The notes under the pieces were generated by a model, which did not search any database, was not told the DNA's origin, and was given only the letters and a program-made list of their open reading frames with translations. From positions 3,744,001-3,808,000 of the forward strand of contig NZ_CP028922.1 of the NCBI RefSeq assembly GCF_003060825.1: 64,000 nucleotides of DNA. The letters are read 5' to 3'. The position numbers and the translations under genes were made by a program. The number at the start of each line of letters is the position of its first letter. The first letter of the stretch is position 1. This document shows, piece after piece, positions 9,739-17,775 of this stretch. This DNA is from Paenibacillus sp. CAA11. GTDB lineage: Bacteria; Bacillota; Bacilli; Paenibacillales; Paenibacillaceae.

Positions 9739-10822
9739 GTCTTTTCCCTCCAAGCAAAAATTTGACTACCTTATGAGATACCTTCTCCGCCATATAGCCC
9801 TGCGGAATTTCCCACTCCGGCGGCAGCTCCGACATGAGTACGGCAGCGGCCGCGATGCGCTCTGCATCTAATCCGGAAACTACATTGCTGCCGCAATCCA
9901 CCGTCTCCGGACGCTCTGTAGTTCGGCGAAGCGTGACTGTCGGGACGCCCATAATACAGCACTCTTCTTGCACGGTTCCGCTGTCTGTCAGAGCACACTT
10001 TGCATACTGTTCAAGCTTCATAAAATCGAAGAAGCCGAACGGCTCATAAAACTCAATCAGCGGGTTAAGCTGTAATCCGAAGTCACTGTCCAGCCTGGAT
10101 CGGGTTCTAGGATGAACACTGCAGATGAGTCTTAGGCCGGTTATCTCTGCGATCCGGTTAAGCCCCTTCATAATTTCGAGTAAATGCTCCCTCACATCCA
10201 CATTCTCTGCCCGGTGGACCGTCACCAGAAAATACTGCCCCGGCGTCAAGCCCAGCTTCTTCATAATTAGGCTCTGCGCAGCCTGCGGTTCATAATGCTT
10301 CATCACTTCATAAATAGGATTGCCGGTAAGCACGATTCTGCTGCTGGGGACTCCTTCCCGCAGCAAATGCTGCCGGCTCTGCTCGGTATAAGGCATATTG
10401 ATGCTGGAGATGGCATCAATGACCTTGCGGTTCTTCTCCTCCGGAACCTGTAGGTCAAAGCAGCGGTTGCCTGCCTCCATGTGAACAACCTCAATTCCCA
10501 TGCGCTCAGCGAGCAGTGCGCACAAGGCGCTGTTGGTATCTCCGAGCAGAAGCACCTTGTCGGGGCGCTCCTGCAGCAGAATTCTCTCCACCTCGGCAAA
10601 CATCGCTGAGAGCTGCTCTCCAAGAGAGGCTTGATGATTCAGTACCACATAATCCGGCGCCCGGAGCCCGAGCTCCCGAAAAAAAACGCCGCTCAGGCTC
10701 TCGGTAAAGTTCTGTCCCGTATGCACCAGTGTATGCTTCGCGGCATACCGGTCGAGCAGCGGGATGATCAGACTGAGACGGATAATTTCAGGCCGGGTGC
10801 CTAAAATGGTCATCAGCTTCAT
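9728..10822 (-). CDS. UDP-N-acetylglucosamine 2-epimerase family (WecB/CapG/FnlC-like)
   Basis: A 364-residue non-hydrolysing 2-epimerase. It has LGTRPEIIRLSLIIP at the N-terminus, LGDTNSALCALLAERM, VVHMEAGNRCFDLQVPEE, TGNPI, VTVHRAENVD, and DSGTVQEECCIMGVPTVTLR with the family catalytic and UDP-binding residues. It carries MEAGNRCF rather than the MEAGLR of housekeeping WecB/MnaA, which matches CapG/FnlC-type enzymes acting on 6-deoxy-L-hexosamines. With the next two genes it makes a plausible route to UDP-L-FucNAc, UDP-L-RhaNAc or UDP-L-QuiNAc. Confidence 0.88.
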   Translation of the reverse strand: MKLMTILGTRPEIIRLSLIIPLLDRYAAKHTLVHTGQNFTESLSGVFFRELGLRAPDYVVLNHQASLGEQLSAMFAEVERILLQERPDKVLLLGDTNSALCALLAERMGIEVVHMEAGNRCFDLQVPEEKNRKVIDAISSINMPYTEQSRQHLLREGVPSSRIVLTGNPIYEVMKHYEPQAAQSLIMKKLGLTPGQYFLVTVHRAENVDVREHLLEIMKGLNRIAEITGLRLICSVHPRTRSRLDSDFGLQLNPLIEFYEPFGFFDFMKLEQYAKCALTDSGTVQEECCIMGVPTVTLRRTTERPETVDCGSNVVSGLDAERIAAAAVLMSELPPEWEIPQGYMAEKVSHKVVKFLLGGKRHVQ

Positions 10823-12465
10823 CGTTTCACTCCCTTTGCAAATTGCCCGGACTTCGAACTGCTTCCAGCCTTTTTGGGGCTGCCCTCAACTTTTTTGGAG
10901 CTGCCCCCGCTCTTCTTAGAGCGGGCTGCTTGCCCGGATCTTCTCTTCAGACTTCGACTTGTGTTACCGAGTGTTCTGGAAGCGGTTCGCTGTTTTTGGT
11001 GAACAGCCGCTTTATTTCCTTGATGGCGCAGATTCCGGGTCTTAGGCGTCCGTTTCTGCTTCAGGCCCTTTCGCCTCCGATGAACTCCCGCCAATCTTCG
11101 TTTCCGCCTGCGAGCCGCAGTCATCCGACGCCCTCGTCCTGAAGGCCCTTGCTGGCGCAGGGAAATCACAGCCATGCCGCCGTCCTGCTGCTCCATGCGC
11201 AAGCGATCCGGCAGGGCTTCTACCCATTTGGATACCTCCAGGCGAAGCCCTTCTTCATGACTGTCCGGCCCGTAAAGAGCTGCCGCCTTCTCCTTGGCTT
11301 GCTGCAGCATGGGCACCATATCCTCATGCCTCTGGCTCAGCAAGTGGGCCGCCTTCGCTATGAGCTCGGCCGTGTTCCCGGAAGCGGCCAGATTCTCCTG
11401 CAGTCCGCAGGCCTGAAGGATCTCCGCAAGCCCGCCGGAGGCATATGCGCATACCGGCTTGCCGAAATTGATTGCTTCCACAGCGGTCATGCCGAAGCCC
11501 TCGGGAATCAAGCTGGGAATGACTACAAGATCCATCGCACAATAGGCTTCCGCCACATGTGCCAGATAAGGAATAAAGCAGAACCGGGATCTGTACCCTG
11601 CATTTTCGATTTTGGTCATACAGGCCTGATAGTAGCTCTCATCATTGTTCTGGCCGATAACAAGAAAGCGAACATCCTCACGGTCAGCGCACAGTGCAAG
11701 CGCCATATCCACGAAATGCGCCCATCCTTTCTCCGCAATCAGGAAGGAAGAGATGTAACCGACAAGCTTCTGGTCCTTCTTCACGCCCAGCTCCTTGCGC
11801 TTGTGCTCGCGCAGAAGAGGCCAGTAGACGGGTTGATACTCTTCAGGCTCCCACGATGGGGGGAGCAGTCCAACCTTATCCGTGAACTCCTGCCCGGAGA
11901 AGCGTTCCAATACGGTAGAGGAGACACCGATAATTCGGCTGCTGCAGCTATGAATCAGCTCAATGGCTTGGGCCGTAAAGTTTGTCTCGGTAATCCTCTC
12001 ATTAATGTTCCAGATCACTGGAACCCCTCGTTCTTTTCCCGCAAGAGCGGGCAGTACGTTCACACAGGAATTAACTAATAACAGATCCGCCTGCTCCCTC
12101 TCAAGCAGCTGACAAAGGCTATTTAATATAGGACTGCCTCTCAATTCCTCCAGCTCAGCCTGAAGGAGCGGGCTTGGGTTATACATGCTGTACACGCCAG
12201 GGTAATCGTGAACGATCGTTCGGATGCCCGCATATCTCGCCCGGCGCGTCAACTCCCCTTCCTTAGGTACCACCAGCGTACAGCAGAAGTAACGAGATAG
12301 CCTTCGGGCGAGAAGCAGAACCAGCTTCTCCGCCCCCGTTATGCTCTTCGTGTTGCCGACATGGGAGAACAGCAACAGGTTTGCTCGATAGTCCATGTCT
12401 TGTGTCTGCCCGGACGTTAGCCGGTAAGACGCTCCCCCCTCCTCCGGTAACTTACTCCATGACAA
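10819..12465 (-). CDS. Family 4 glycosyltransferase with long basic C-terminal tail
   Basis: A 548-residue GT-B enzyme. The core (about residues 25-430) has TGAEKLVLLLARRL, VGYISSFLIAEKGWAHFVDM, and the donor-site VIPSLIPEGFGMTAVEA with the E-x7-E spacing. The last 105 or so residues are low-complexity, rich in Arg, Lys and Ser (RRRKRR, HRRRKG, KKSGGSSKK, KKAGSSSK), with no predicted fold. Such a tail is not part of GT4 catalysis and recalls basic spore-coat proteins; attachment or assembly is my inference. The start is uncertain: a TTG at 12465 inside the upstream gene, or ATG at 12396. It overlaps the genes on both sides. Confidence 0.85.
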   Translation of the reverse strand: MSWSKLPEEGGASYRLTSGQTQDMDYRANLLLFSHVGNTKSITGAEKLVLLLARRLSRYFCCTLVVPKEGELTRRARYAGIRTIVHDYPGVYSMYNPSPLLQAELEELRGSPILNSLCQLLEREQADLLLVNSCVNVLPALAGKERGVPVIWNINERITETNFTAQAIELIHSCSSRIIGVSSTVLERFSGQEFTDKVGLLPPSWEPEEYQPVYWPLLREHKRKELGVKKDQKLVGYISSFLIAEKGWAHFVDMALALCADREDVRFLVIGQNNDESYYQACMTKIENAGYRSRFCFIPYLAHVAEAYCAMDLVVIPSLIPEGFGMTAVEAINFGKPVCAYASGGLAEILQACGLQENLAASGNTAELIAKAAHLLSQRHEDMVPMLQQAKEKAAALYGPDSHEEGLRLEVSKWVEALPDRLRMEQQDGGMAVISLRQQGPSGRGRRMTAARRRKRRLAGVHRRRKGLKQKRTPKTRNLRHQGNKAAVHQKQRTASRTLGNTSRSLKRRSGQAARSKKSGGSSKKVEGSPKKAGSSSKSGQFAKGVKR

Positions 12466-13585
12466 GGCTGACCAGCTCGTTCAGCCTATGGCTGTACGTG
12501 TGCTCGCTCCAAGTCCGCTCGAGTGCCCGCAAGGCGATTTCCCGGCGCTCTTCCTCATGGGTCAAATAATAGTCCACCTTCTCCAGCAGCTCCTGCTGCG
12601 TGCTGAAGGTCACAATTTCTACTCCAGGGGTATAGAACCGGGAAAGGTCAGTTCGTGCATCGACCAATTGAAGCGTGCCGGACGCGGCAATTTCAAAAGT
12701 ACGCGGATTGGGAGATATCGCTTCTAGTCCTAAGGAATTGTTGTTAATCTGCTCATCATCGTGCGCCCGGTGCAGATTTATCACAAGCTTGCTGCCGCTG
12801 TAAGTTCTGGCCGTCTCCGCAGCTTCCATCCACTTGCCCAACTCCACCTGTCCAGGGTAATTCGAAGCTTCGGGAAGACGATCCCACCAGATCCCGCTGA
12901 TATGAAGCCCCCGGTTCATCAGCTCGCCAATGACAGGGCGGAAGAAGTTGACTCTGTTCCAGTATCCAGAACCGACAAAGCTGATATTTCTGCGGATAGC
13001 TGAGCGTTCCAGTGTCGGTCTATAGTGCTCCGTGAACGCCCCGAACGGCAGGTAGAATACATTTGCACAGCCATGCTGACGGTAAAAATTTACACAGTTC
13101 AGCTCAAGGGTGAAAACATAATCATAATGCCGGGCAATCTCTAACGTTCGGTCCGTATAGTAAGGATCATCTGTCAGCCATATCGCCGTCTTGACCCCGC
13201 AGCTGCGGATTGAATCCACCGTCTCAAGCGGCATCTCCATTCCATCCAGCACAAGCATCATATCAGGTCTAGTCTCCTGTACCAGCTCGGTTACAGACTG
13301 AACAGGGGTGGTCACTGTGACGTCAGCAACCAAGCTGCGCAGGGTCGCTTCAATTCCTTCATCGATAGGGGAATAAGGGTATCCCTTGCCAGAGGTCACA
13401 TATAAGACATGCAGCTGGCGCTTTGGAAAGTCTGGCTTGGGCTTCCGAACAATGTAACTCGCGCGGCCTCGAAGATAACCCTCCTCATAACCGTCCCGGT
13501 ATCCCTGCTCTCTGCCCTTTTCAAGCTCCGTCGGCAGATTTTTGCGGGCAGGCGCCGCATGCTTTTTTAGGCGATGTCTGTACAT
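12452..13585 (-). CDS. CgeB-like glycosyltransferase with N-terminal GY repeat
   Basis: A 377-residue protein of the CgeB type (spore-maturation glycosyltransferase of Bacillus). Core features are WLTDDPYYTD, DYVFTLELNCVNFY, FVGSGYWNRVNFF, KLVINLHRAHDDE and NPRTFEIAASGTLQLVDARTDL; the last resembles the C-terminal nucleotide-binding half of these GT-B enzymes. Before the core, residues about 22-37 read GREQGYRDGYEEGYLRG, a 4-residue-spaced Gly-Tyr repeat shared with other proteins of this locus. The start ATG follows AAAGGAGTGG. It is a tandem paralogue of the gene at 13601-14791. The carbohydrate acceptor is unknown; B. subtilis CgeB acts on the spore surface. Confidence 0.87.
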   Translation of the reverse strand: MYRHRLKKHAAPARKNLPTELEKGREQGYRDGYEEGYLRGRASYIVRKPKPDFPKRQLHVLYVTSGKGYPYSPIDEGIEATLRSLVADVTVTTPVQSVTELVQETRPDMMLVLDGMEMPLETVDSIRSCGVKTAIWLTDDPYYTDRTLEIARHYDYVFTLELNCVNFYRQHGCANVFYLPFGAFTEHYRPTLERSAIRRNISFVGSGYWNRVNFFRPVIGELMNRGLHISGIWWDRLPEASNYPGQVELGKWMEAAETARTYSGSKLVINLHRAHDDEQINNNSLGLEAISPNPRTFEIAASGTLQLVDARTDLSRFYTPGVEIVTFSTQQELLEKVDYYLTHEEERREIALRALERTWSEHTYSHRLNELVSLVME

Positions 13586-13600
13586 AAGCCCACTCCTTTA

Positions 13601-14791
13601 TCAAATTGATGCTGGATCTCCTTTGCCAAAGGCGATTTGCAGCAGCCGTGAAATTCGTTCATGGTAGGAATGCTTCGTTCTTGTGGTCCATAAACCGCGC
13701 CAGGCAAGCTGCAGCCTCAAAGGCTCGTTAGCTAGATAGAACTCGATTTTTTGACTCAGTTCCTCTGGAGAGCTGAATGTCTCGAGATCATAGCCTGGTC
13801 GATAGTAGGCGGACAGATCTTCCCGCACATCCGTAATCTGCAGTGTACCGCAGGCACTGATTTCATAAGTGCGGGGGTTAATTGAGCGGGCGGAAAGATC
13901 TCTTCCATTGCGATTGTCCTGACCCGCACCTGCGGGCCGATGCAGATTAATCACAATTTTGGCTCCGTTATAGTAGCGAACGGTCTCATCCGTCTCAACC
14001 CAGCCGCTGCGGATGTAGGGCCCTAGCAAATCGAGCCGGCTCAGACGGTCCCAATGGCCTCCGGCGATCACGACTTTTTTTCCTACCAAAGAAGGCGCCA
14101 GCGCATCGAACAGTGCAGCCCGGTTGCGGAACGCATTACCGATAAAGCACACATCTGTCCGGTATTCTCTCTTAGACTCTAGAGGACGGAAGATTTCAGC
14201 GTCCGCTGCAAGCGGCAAATAATGAACCTGACTTGCCCCCGAAGCCCGGTACAGCGGAATACACGACAATTCATGGGTAAAGACCACATCATAATGAGGA
14301 GCTATACCCGCGGTATCATCTGAAAAATAAGGGTCATCCACAAACCAGACAGCGGTCCGAATACCTACGGAGCGTAAATAGTCGATTTGCTCCAGGTGGT
14401 CAGCGGGAAATACGTGGAGCGAGTTCATGACCAGTACCAGATCAGGCTGCCATGCCTTCGCTTGGGCCAGCATGTCTGCAGGTTCTGCTACTGTAAGCTC
14501 TGCCGTCACCTCCCTTAGGGCTCGAATTACACTTCGATCGATGGCATCAAAGCCCTGGGGCACATACATGACCCGCCACTTTTCCCTCACAGGAAGCGGG
14601 GCGCTGGTCCGCTCCAAGACAGCCTGGCAGCCTCCATAGCGAACCCCTTCCTCATATCCGCTCTCATATGCATTCCTGGAACCGGAAGGCCTTTTCACAG
14701 TCTTCAAGGCGCTCATTCCTATCTTCAGATTTGCCTTACTCAGGACTTTATGGGTCTTAATAAATATATGCGGAGGGTACATGTGCATCAT
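13601..14791 (-). CDS. CgeB-like glycosyltransferase, tandem paralogue
   Basis: A 396-residue paralogue of the next gene, with matching landmarks: WFVDDPYFSDD, DVVFTHELSCIPLYR, DVCFIGNAFRNR, KIVINLHRPAG, SINPRTYEISACGTLQITDVREDL. The Gly-Tyr repeat is short (AYESGYEEGVRYGG, about residues 42-55). An in-frame TAG precedes the first ATG, so the start lies at 14791 or at a later Met; ATG 14716 (MSALKTVKRP) would suit the sigma-K-like promoter at 14799. It heads an eight-gene run down to 6264 and begins 48 bases past a perfect hairpin. Confidence 0.85.
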   Translation of the reverse strand: MMHMYPPHIFIKTHKVLSKANLKIGMSALKTVKRPSGSRNAYESGYEEGVRYGGCQAVLERTSAPLPVREKWRVMYVPQGFDAIDRSVIRALREVTAELTVAEPADMLAQAKAWQPDLVLVMNSLHVFPADHLEQIDYLRSVGIRTAVWFVDDPYFSDDTAGIAPHYDVVFTHELSCIPLYRASGASQVHYLPLAADAEIFRPLESKREYRTDVCFIGNAFRNRAALFDALAPSLVGKKVVIAGGHWDRLSRLDLLGPYIRSGWVETDETVRYYNGAKIVINLHRPAGAGQDNRNGRDLSARSINPRTYEISACGTLQITDVREDLSAYYRPGYDLETFSSPEELSQKIEFYLANEPLRLQLAWRGLWTTRTKHSYHERISRLLQIAFGKGDPASI

Positions 14792-14798
14792 GGACGAC

Positions 14799-14828
14799 TA
14801 CCCTATGAACGGCGAAATTGGCGGATGT
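14799..14828 (-). promoter_or_regulatory. Sigma-K-like promoter candidate for the cgeB operon
   Basis: Minus-strand CATAGGGTA (14799-14807) matches the sigma-K -10 pattern CATAnnnTA fully. ACA (14826-14828) lies 18 bases upstream, 1-2 longer than usual. The site is very close to the first ATG, so if real the gene probably starts at ATG 14716. Confidence 0.35.
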
Positions 14829-14855
14829 CCCCCTTATTCATACACTTAGGAAAAG

Positions 14856-14905
14856 CACAAGCAGGCCAAAGCACTGAGAGAATTCAGTGCTTTGGCCTGC
14901 TTGTG
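14856..14905 (-). terminator. Perfect 22-bp hairpin with CTTTTCC tail
   Basis: Arms of 22 bases (14856-14877 and 14884-14905) pair without a mismatch around a 6-base loop. On the minus strand it is followed by CTTTTCC. It separates the four-gene small-protein operon from the cgeB operon. Its length exceeds an ordinary terminator. Confidence 0.65.
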
Positions 14906-14944
14906 AATCCAATACTGCAAACAATACTGTCCGGGCAGTAATCG

Positions 14945-14989
14945 GGGCCGCCAAAGTTAGCCTGATCAACAGGCTAACTTTGGCGGCCC
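14945..14989. terminator. Second perfect 20-bp hairpin
   Basis: Arms of 20 bases (14945-14964 and 14970-14989) pair perfectly around a 5-base loop, and there is no T-run on either side. It lies just after the stop of the 116-residue GY-repeat protein and 40 bases from the hairpin at 14856. It may be an mRNA 3'-end stabiliser, a terminator, or the residue of a small mobile palindrome. Confidence 0.5.
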
Positions 14990-15006
14990 TCAAGCACCCG
15001 CTTTAA

Positions 15007-15357
15007 TTATTGCTTCTCCTGCCCGCGGTACGCCAGCTTATGTCCATCCTCATATCCTTTAGAGAAACCTGCATTAAAGCCTTCCTGATAGGACTGGTCA
15101 TACCCCTGCTGATAGAGGCCGGCAGCATCCCCCTCTGGCTGAACTTCAGCAAGAGGACTTACAACTCGGAGCTTCCTATTCTTTAAGGCAGATATTTTTC
15201 TGCGGCTTCTTTTCTTGCGCAGCCTGCGAGCGGCGGCTCTATGGCCAAGGGGTCTGCGAAGAGCCTTGCGTGAACGTTTTACGCTCCCTTTGCGCTTCTT
15301 CCCGACAATCGCTCTTTTGCGGCGGCGGGCTGAAATTGCTTTTTTTCTCAACTTCAT
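15007..15357 (-). CDS. Small protein: Arg/Lys-rich head plus GY repeat, no catalytic domain
   Basis: I do not recognise a family. The 116-residue protein has two parts. Residues 1-65 are extremely basic (RRRKR, KKRKGSVKRSRK, RRLRKKRSRRK). Residues about 80-112 are a run of six Gly-aromatic units with 4-residue spacing (YQQGYDQSYQEGFNAGFSKG, then YEDG). The same two modules occur as attachments on neighbouring glycosyltransferases, so this looks like the bare form of the tag. The start ATG follows GGAGG by 6 bases and overlaps the upstream stop (ATGA). It is the last of four coupled small genes. A scaffold or glycan-acceptor role in the spore coat is inference; FliH-type repeats have a similar GxxxG pattern. 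Confidence 0.75.
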   Translation of the reverse strand: MKLRKKAISARRRKRAIVGKKRKGSVKRSRKALRRPLGHRAAARRLRKKRSRRKISALKNRKLRVVSPLAEVQPEGDAAGLYQQGYDQSYQEGFNAGFSKGYEDGHKLAYRGQEKQ

Positions 15358-15665
15358 TGGGCTACCTCCAGTTCTCTCATAAACGGACCTGCAATTAGAG
15401 GAATCAAATCCTTATTCATCCAAGGCGATTCAGGAGTTCCATGATAAACAGGGGGAAAAGCGATTCCCGTCAGAAGCTGCGCCATCGCCTGCTGATATTT
15501 CGCCATTTGCCCAATATGGACTGCCAAATGCCCGGCCGTCTCTTCTGAATAGCTAGAGAGATCTGCAATACTATCAAGAATGCGCGCTACGGCAGTCTGG
15601 CTCTGCGCAATAGCCCCAATCAGATTTAGCTTGGCTTCACGCTCTTCCGAAAGTCCTGTAATCAT
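15354..15665 (-). CDS. Small helical protein of unknown function
   Basis: Not assigned to a family. The 103-residue protein has an N-terminal amphipathic helical half (AIAQSQTAVARILDSIADLS, about residues 18-37) and a second helix with HIGQMAKYQQAMAQLL. The C-terminus is Pro-rich (FPPVYHGTPESPW). The segment AQSQTAVARILDS aligns with AHSHQQMARVLDA and AKMQWNVAMMLEA in the next two genes, so the three are probably divergent relatives. It overlaps both neighbours by 4 bases (ATGA), which argues for equal expression. Confidence 0.7.
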   Translation of the reverse strand: MITGLSEEREAKLNLIGAIAQSQTAVARILDSIADLSSYSEETAGHLAVHIGQMAKYQQAMAQLLTGIAFPPVYHGTPESPWMNKDLIPLIAGPFMRELEVAQ

Positions 15666-16012
15666 TTTTCATCTTCTCCAAACCCCGCGCCGCCCCCATA
15701 CATTCCGGCCATACCTCCCATGCCGCCTTCTCCGGAACCTTCATCTGAAGCAAGAAGGGTCTTTAAATTGCTGCATAGTCCATTCTCCATCTTGGTTAAC
15801 CCTTCTATGACCTCTACCAAACCTTCATGGAAGCCTAGGGGCTGCTCCAGCTGCTTTGCGTGGCTTTCAAAGCTATGAGCATGAAAATGGTTCAAAGCCC
15901 AATTACGCGCTTTCTCTGCCTCTACCGCCTTAGCCTCAAGCATCATGGCAACATTCCACTGCATCTTGGCAGCAGCATCCAACATATTCACGAAGGCGTG
16001 TTCCCTGCTCAA
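15662..16012 (-). CDS. Small helical protein with Gly/Met-rich C-terminus
   Basis: Unrecognised 116-residue protein. Residues 1-85 are predicted helical, with NMLDAAAKMQWNVAMMLEAK near the start and a His/Phe-rich stretch (NHFHAHSFESH). The last 25 residues are Gly- and Met-rich (GEGGMGGMAGMYGGGAG), ending acidic. The TTG start at 16012 is supported by GGAGGGG 7 bases upstream. It is the second gene of the four-gene set and is coupled to the next by ATGA. Gly/Met-rich ends are common in structural spore-coat proteins, but no specific role can be given. Confidence 0.7.
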   Translation of the reverse strand: MSREHAFVNMLDAAAKMQWNVAMMLEAKAVEAEKARNWALNHFHAHSFESHAKQLEQPLGFHEGLVEVIEGLTKMENGLCSNLKTLLASDEGSGEGGMGGMAGMYGGGAGFGEDEK

Positions 16013-16032
16013 CGTAAATCCCCTCCGTTCAT

Positions 16033-16323
16033 TTACTCCTCATCCTCTAAGCTTTTAAGCTCTGACATCACATGAGTTAAGTTCTCCGCCATAGCTTCCT
16101 GAAGATCAGCAATAACATTCAGGTAAGAAACCAAGCTTTTATTAATCCGTCCGGCGCTCTCCATCATACCGTCAATACCATCGAATTCTGGCTGTTTATC
16201 CGGCAGCTCATGAATAATCTGCGCCATGCGTACAGCAATTTGGCGTTCCGCATCAAGCACACGGGCCATTTGTTGATGAGAATGAGCCATGTGCGTGATG
16301 ATATCGGTTACCTTCTGCTCCAC
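16033..16323 (-). CDS. Small helical protein, first of four-gene set
   Basis: Unrecognised 96-residue, largely helical and acidic protein. It shares MAHSHQQMARVLDAERQIA with the two following genes and has a second helix SLVSYLNVIADLQEAMAEN. The GTG start at 16323 lies 6 bases after AAGGAGGA; a GTG two codons earlier would overlap that site. A sigma-K-like promoter candidate lies about 60 bases upstream. The N- and C-terminal halves show a weak similarity of pattern, which suggests four-helix packing or coiled-coil assembly. Confidence 0.7.
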   Translation of the reverse strand: MEQKVTDIITHMAHSHQQMARVLDAERQIAVRMAQIIHELPDKQPEFDGIDGMMESAGRINKSLVSYLNVIADLQEAMAENLTHVMSELKSLEDEE

Positions 16324-16384
16324 TTCCACTCCTCCTTGCCCATGACCGGAACAGGCACAAACCGCCCGGCATCTTTGCTTCTGC

Positions 16385-16412
16385 CAGCATATGCCGGAGC
16401 GGTTCGTTAGGT
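16385..16412 (-). promoter_or_regulatory. Sigma-K-like promoter candidate for the small-protein operon
   Basis: On the minus strand ACC (16410-16412), a 16-base spacer and CATATGCTG (16385-16393) match the sigma-K pattern, with one change in the last -10 base. It lies 62 bases upstream of the GTG start at 16323. Confidence 0.45.
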
Positions 16413-16441
16413 GACAGCAATTAAGCCTATCGTCTCCCGCT

Positions 16442-17755
16442 TTACAAATCCTCAGCTAGAATACGGTTTGGCGCCAGAAGCGGCAGTCCGTGGGAGTAGG
16501 CTGTCAGAACCTTGGGGTTTTGGACCTCTTTAGCCTGAAATCCCCAGGCCATGGCAGCCCATGGCGTCACAAATGGACGCAGCTGACCGCCGTACACCTG
16601 ACAGACCTCCTCCTGTGAAAGAGCGATCACGTCTCCTTCCTGAAGTTCGTCAAGCCCGCTCGCTTCCTGCCTCTCCTTCATGAAGGGCAGCTGCCTCCAG
16701 CTCTTCTCTCCTTGAAGAGGCATTTTGCTCAAGTCTCTTTGGGAGACTCGTACAGCCTTGCCGGCTTGCTTCGCCTTCGGCGGAATATCGCTTACCCGGT
16801 AGCGCCGCCCGTCCTCCAGCCAATATAGACAGCCGCTGCTGCTCTTGAGCAGCACATGCGTGGGATAAAAATCTTGATAAGGACGCGGCGGACAAGGGCT
16901 GTTCAGGTTCACGCCGAGCTTCTGAAGAAGCTTGGCTGGTTCTCCCCACTTCTGCGCAAAATAGCTCCGGTTGTCTTCGTTGATCTGCTGAAATTGTGCA
17001 GCAGCCAAGCTCTTCATCGTGACGCTTCCAAAGTGATGTATAAATGCATCGCCAGCGATCATCAACCTTCGTCCCTGAACCCTCACTCGCAATCCCCAAT
17101 CATCATCCTCAAAATTACCAGTCCGAAAGCCTTCATCCAAATAACCCGTCTGTTCAGCGAATTTCCTGTCCATCAGCAGACAGAAACCCACAAGCCGGTC
17201 CGTCTCCCGCCATTTGCCCGGGTCCCCAGCATTATAGGCGGCGGCAAAGGTCCACATGTCCCGAACTTCCCGGTAGGGGACATCGATCTGCTGCTCACCG
17301 CCAATATAATTCGTTACCGGCCCGACAGCACCAATATCTGTTCCGCTGTGCAGGCAATGCAGCATATTGTCCAGCCACCTGGGCGTTACTAGAATATCGT
17401 TGTTCAGCAGAACCACTGTACTCCCTTTGGCCATCATTAGCCCGGTATTCACTGAAGCGGCGAAGCCGGCATTGCGGGCATGGACCGCAACGCGGATTTT
17501 GCGCGAGCTCAGCGCCTGAAGCGTTCCATCTGTGGAGGCATCATCAACCACAATGATCTCATAAGGAAGCCGGGTATGCGCTTCAATGGATTCTAAGCAG
17601 CTCAGCACCATCTCCTTCTGATTATAAGTGGGAATTATGATGCTGGTTCCCTCAAAGGGAAAGTAGAAATCCGTCCGTCCGGCCTGTTGCCCTCGTTCAT
17701 AGCCTGCGCGAAAGCCTGCTTCATAACTTGCCTCACGCTTGGTCGCCTTTGCCAC
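16442..17755 (-). CDS. Family 2 glycosyltransferase with N-terminal GY repeat and C-terminal extension
   Basis: A 437-residue protein. Residues about 10-28 carry the Gly-aromatic repeat (ASYEAGFRAGYERGQQAG). A GT-A domain follows (about 35-275): TSIIIPTYNQKEMV, EIIVVDDASTDGTL, VVLLNNDILVTPRW, GFRTGNFEDDDWGLR. This is close to the rhamnosyltransferase-like GT2 group. The last 150 residues contain LLKSSSGCLYWLEDGRRYRV and are not assigned. The GTG start at 17755 follows AGGAGGTGAT by 6 bases; the GTG at 17764 lies inside that site. It is the last gene of the run beginning at 22716. Confidence 0.86.
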   Translation of the reverse strand: MAKATKREASYEAGFRAGYERGQQAGRTDFYFPFEGTSIIIPTYNQKEMVLSCLESIEAHTRLPYEIIVVDDASTDGTLQALSSRKIRVAVHARNAGFAASVNTGLMMAKGSTVVLLNNDILVTPRWLDNMLHCLHSGTDIGAVGPVTNYIGGEQQIDVPYREVRDMWTFAAAYNAGDPGKWRETDRLVGFCLLMDRKFAEQTGYLDEGFRTGNFEDDDWGLRVRVQGRRLMIAGDAFIHHFGSVTMKSLAAAQFQQINEDNRSYFAQKWGEPAKLLQKLGVNLNSPCPPRPYQDFYPTHVLLKSSSGCLYWLEDGRRYRVSDIPPKAKQAGKAVRVSQRDLSKMPLQGEKSWRQLPFMKERQEASGLDELQEGDVIALSQEEVCQVYGGQLRPFVTPWAAMAWGFQAKEVQNPKVLTAYSHGLPLLAPNRILAEDL

Positions 17756-17775
17756 TACGATCACCTCCTTTCCGA

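Noticed and set aside
11149-12078. Plus-strand open frame of 309 codons
   Set aside because: It is antisense to the GT4 gene at 10819, has no ribosome binding site and a composition unlike a real protein; it is a shadow of GC-rich coding DNA.
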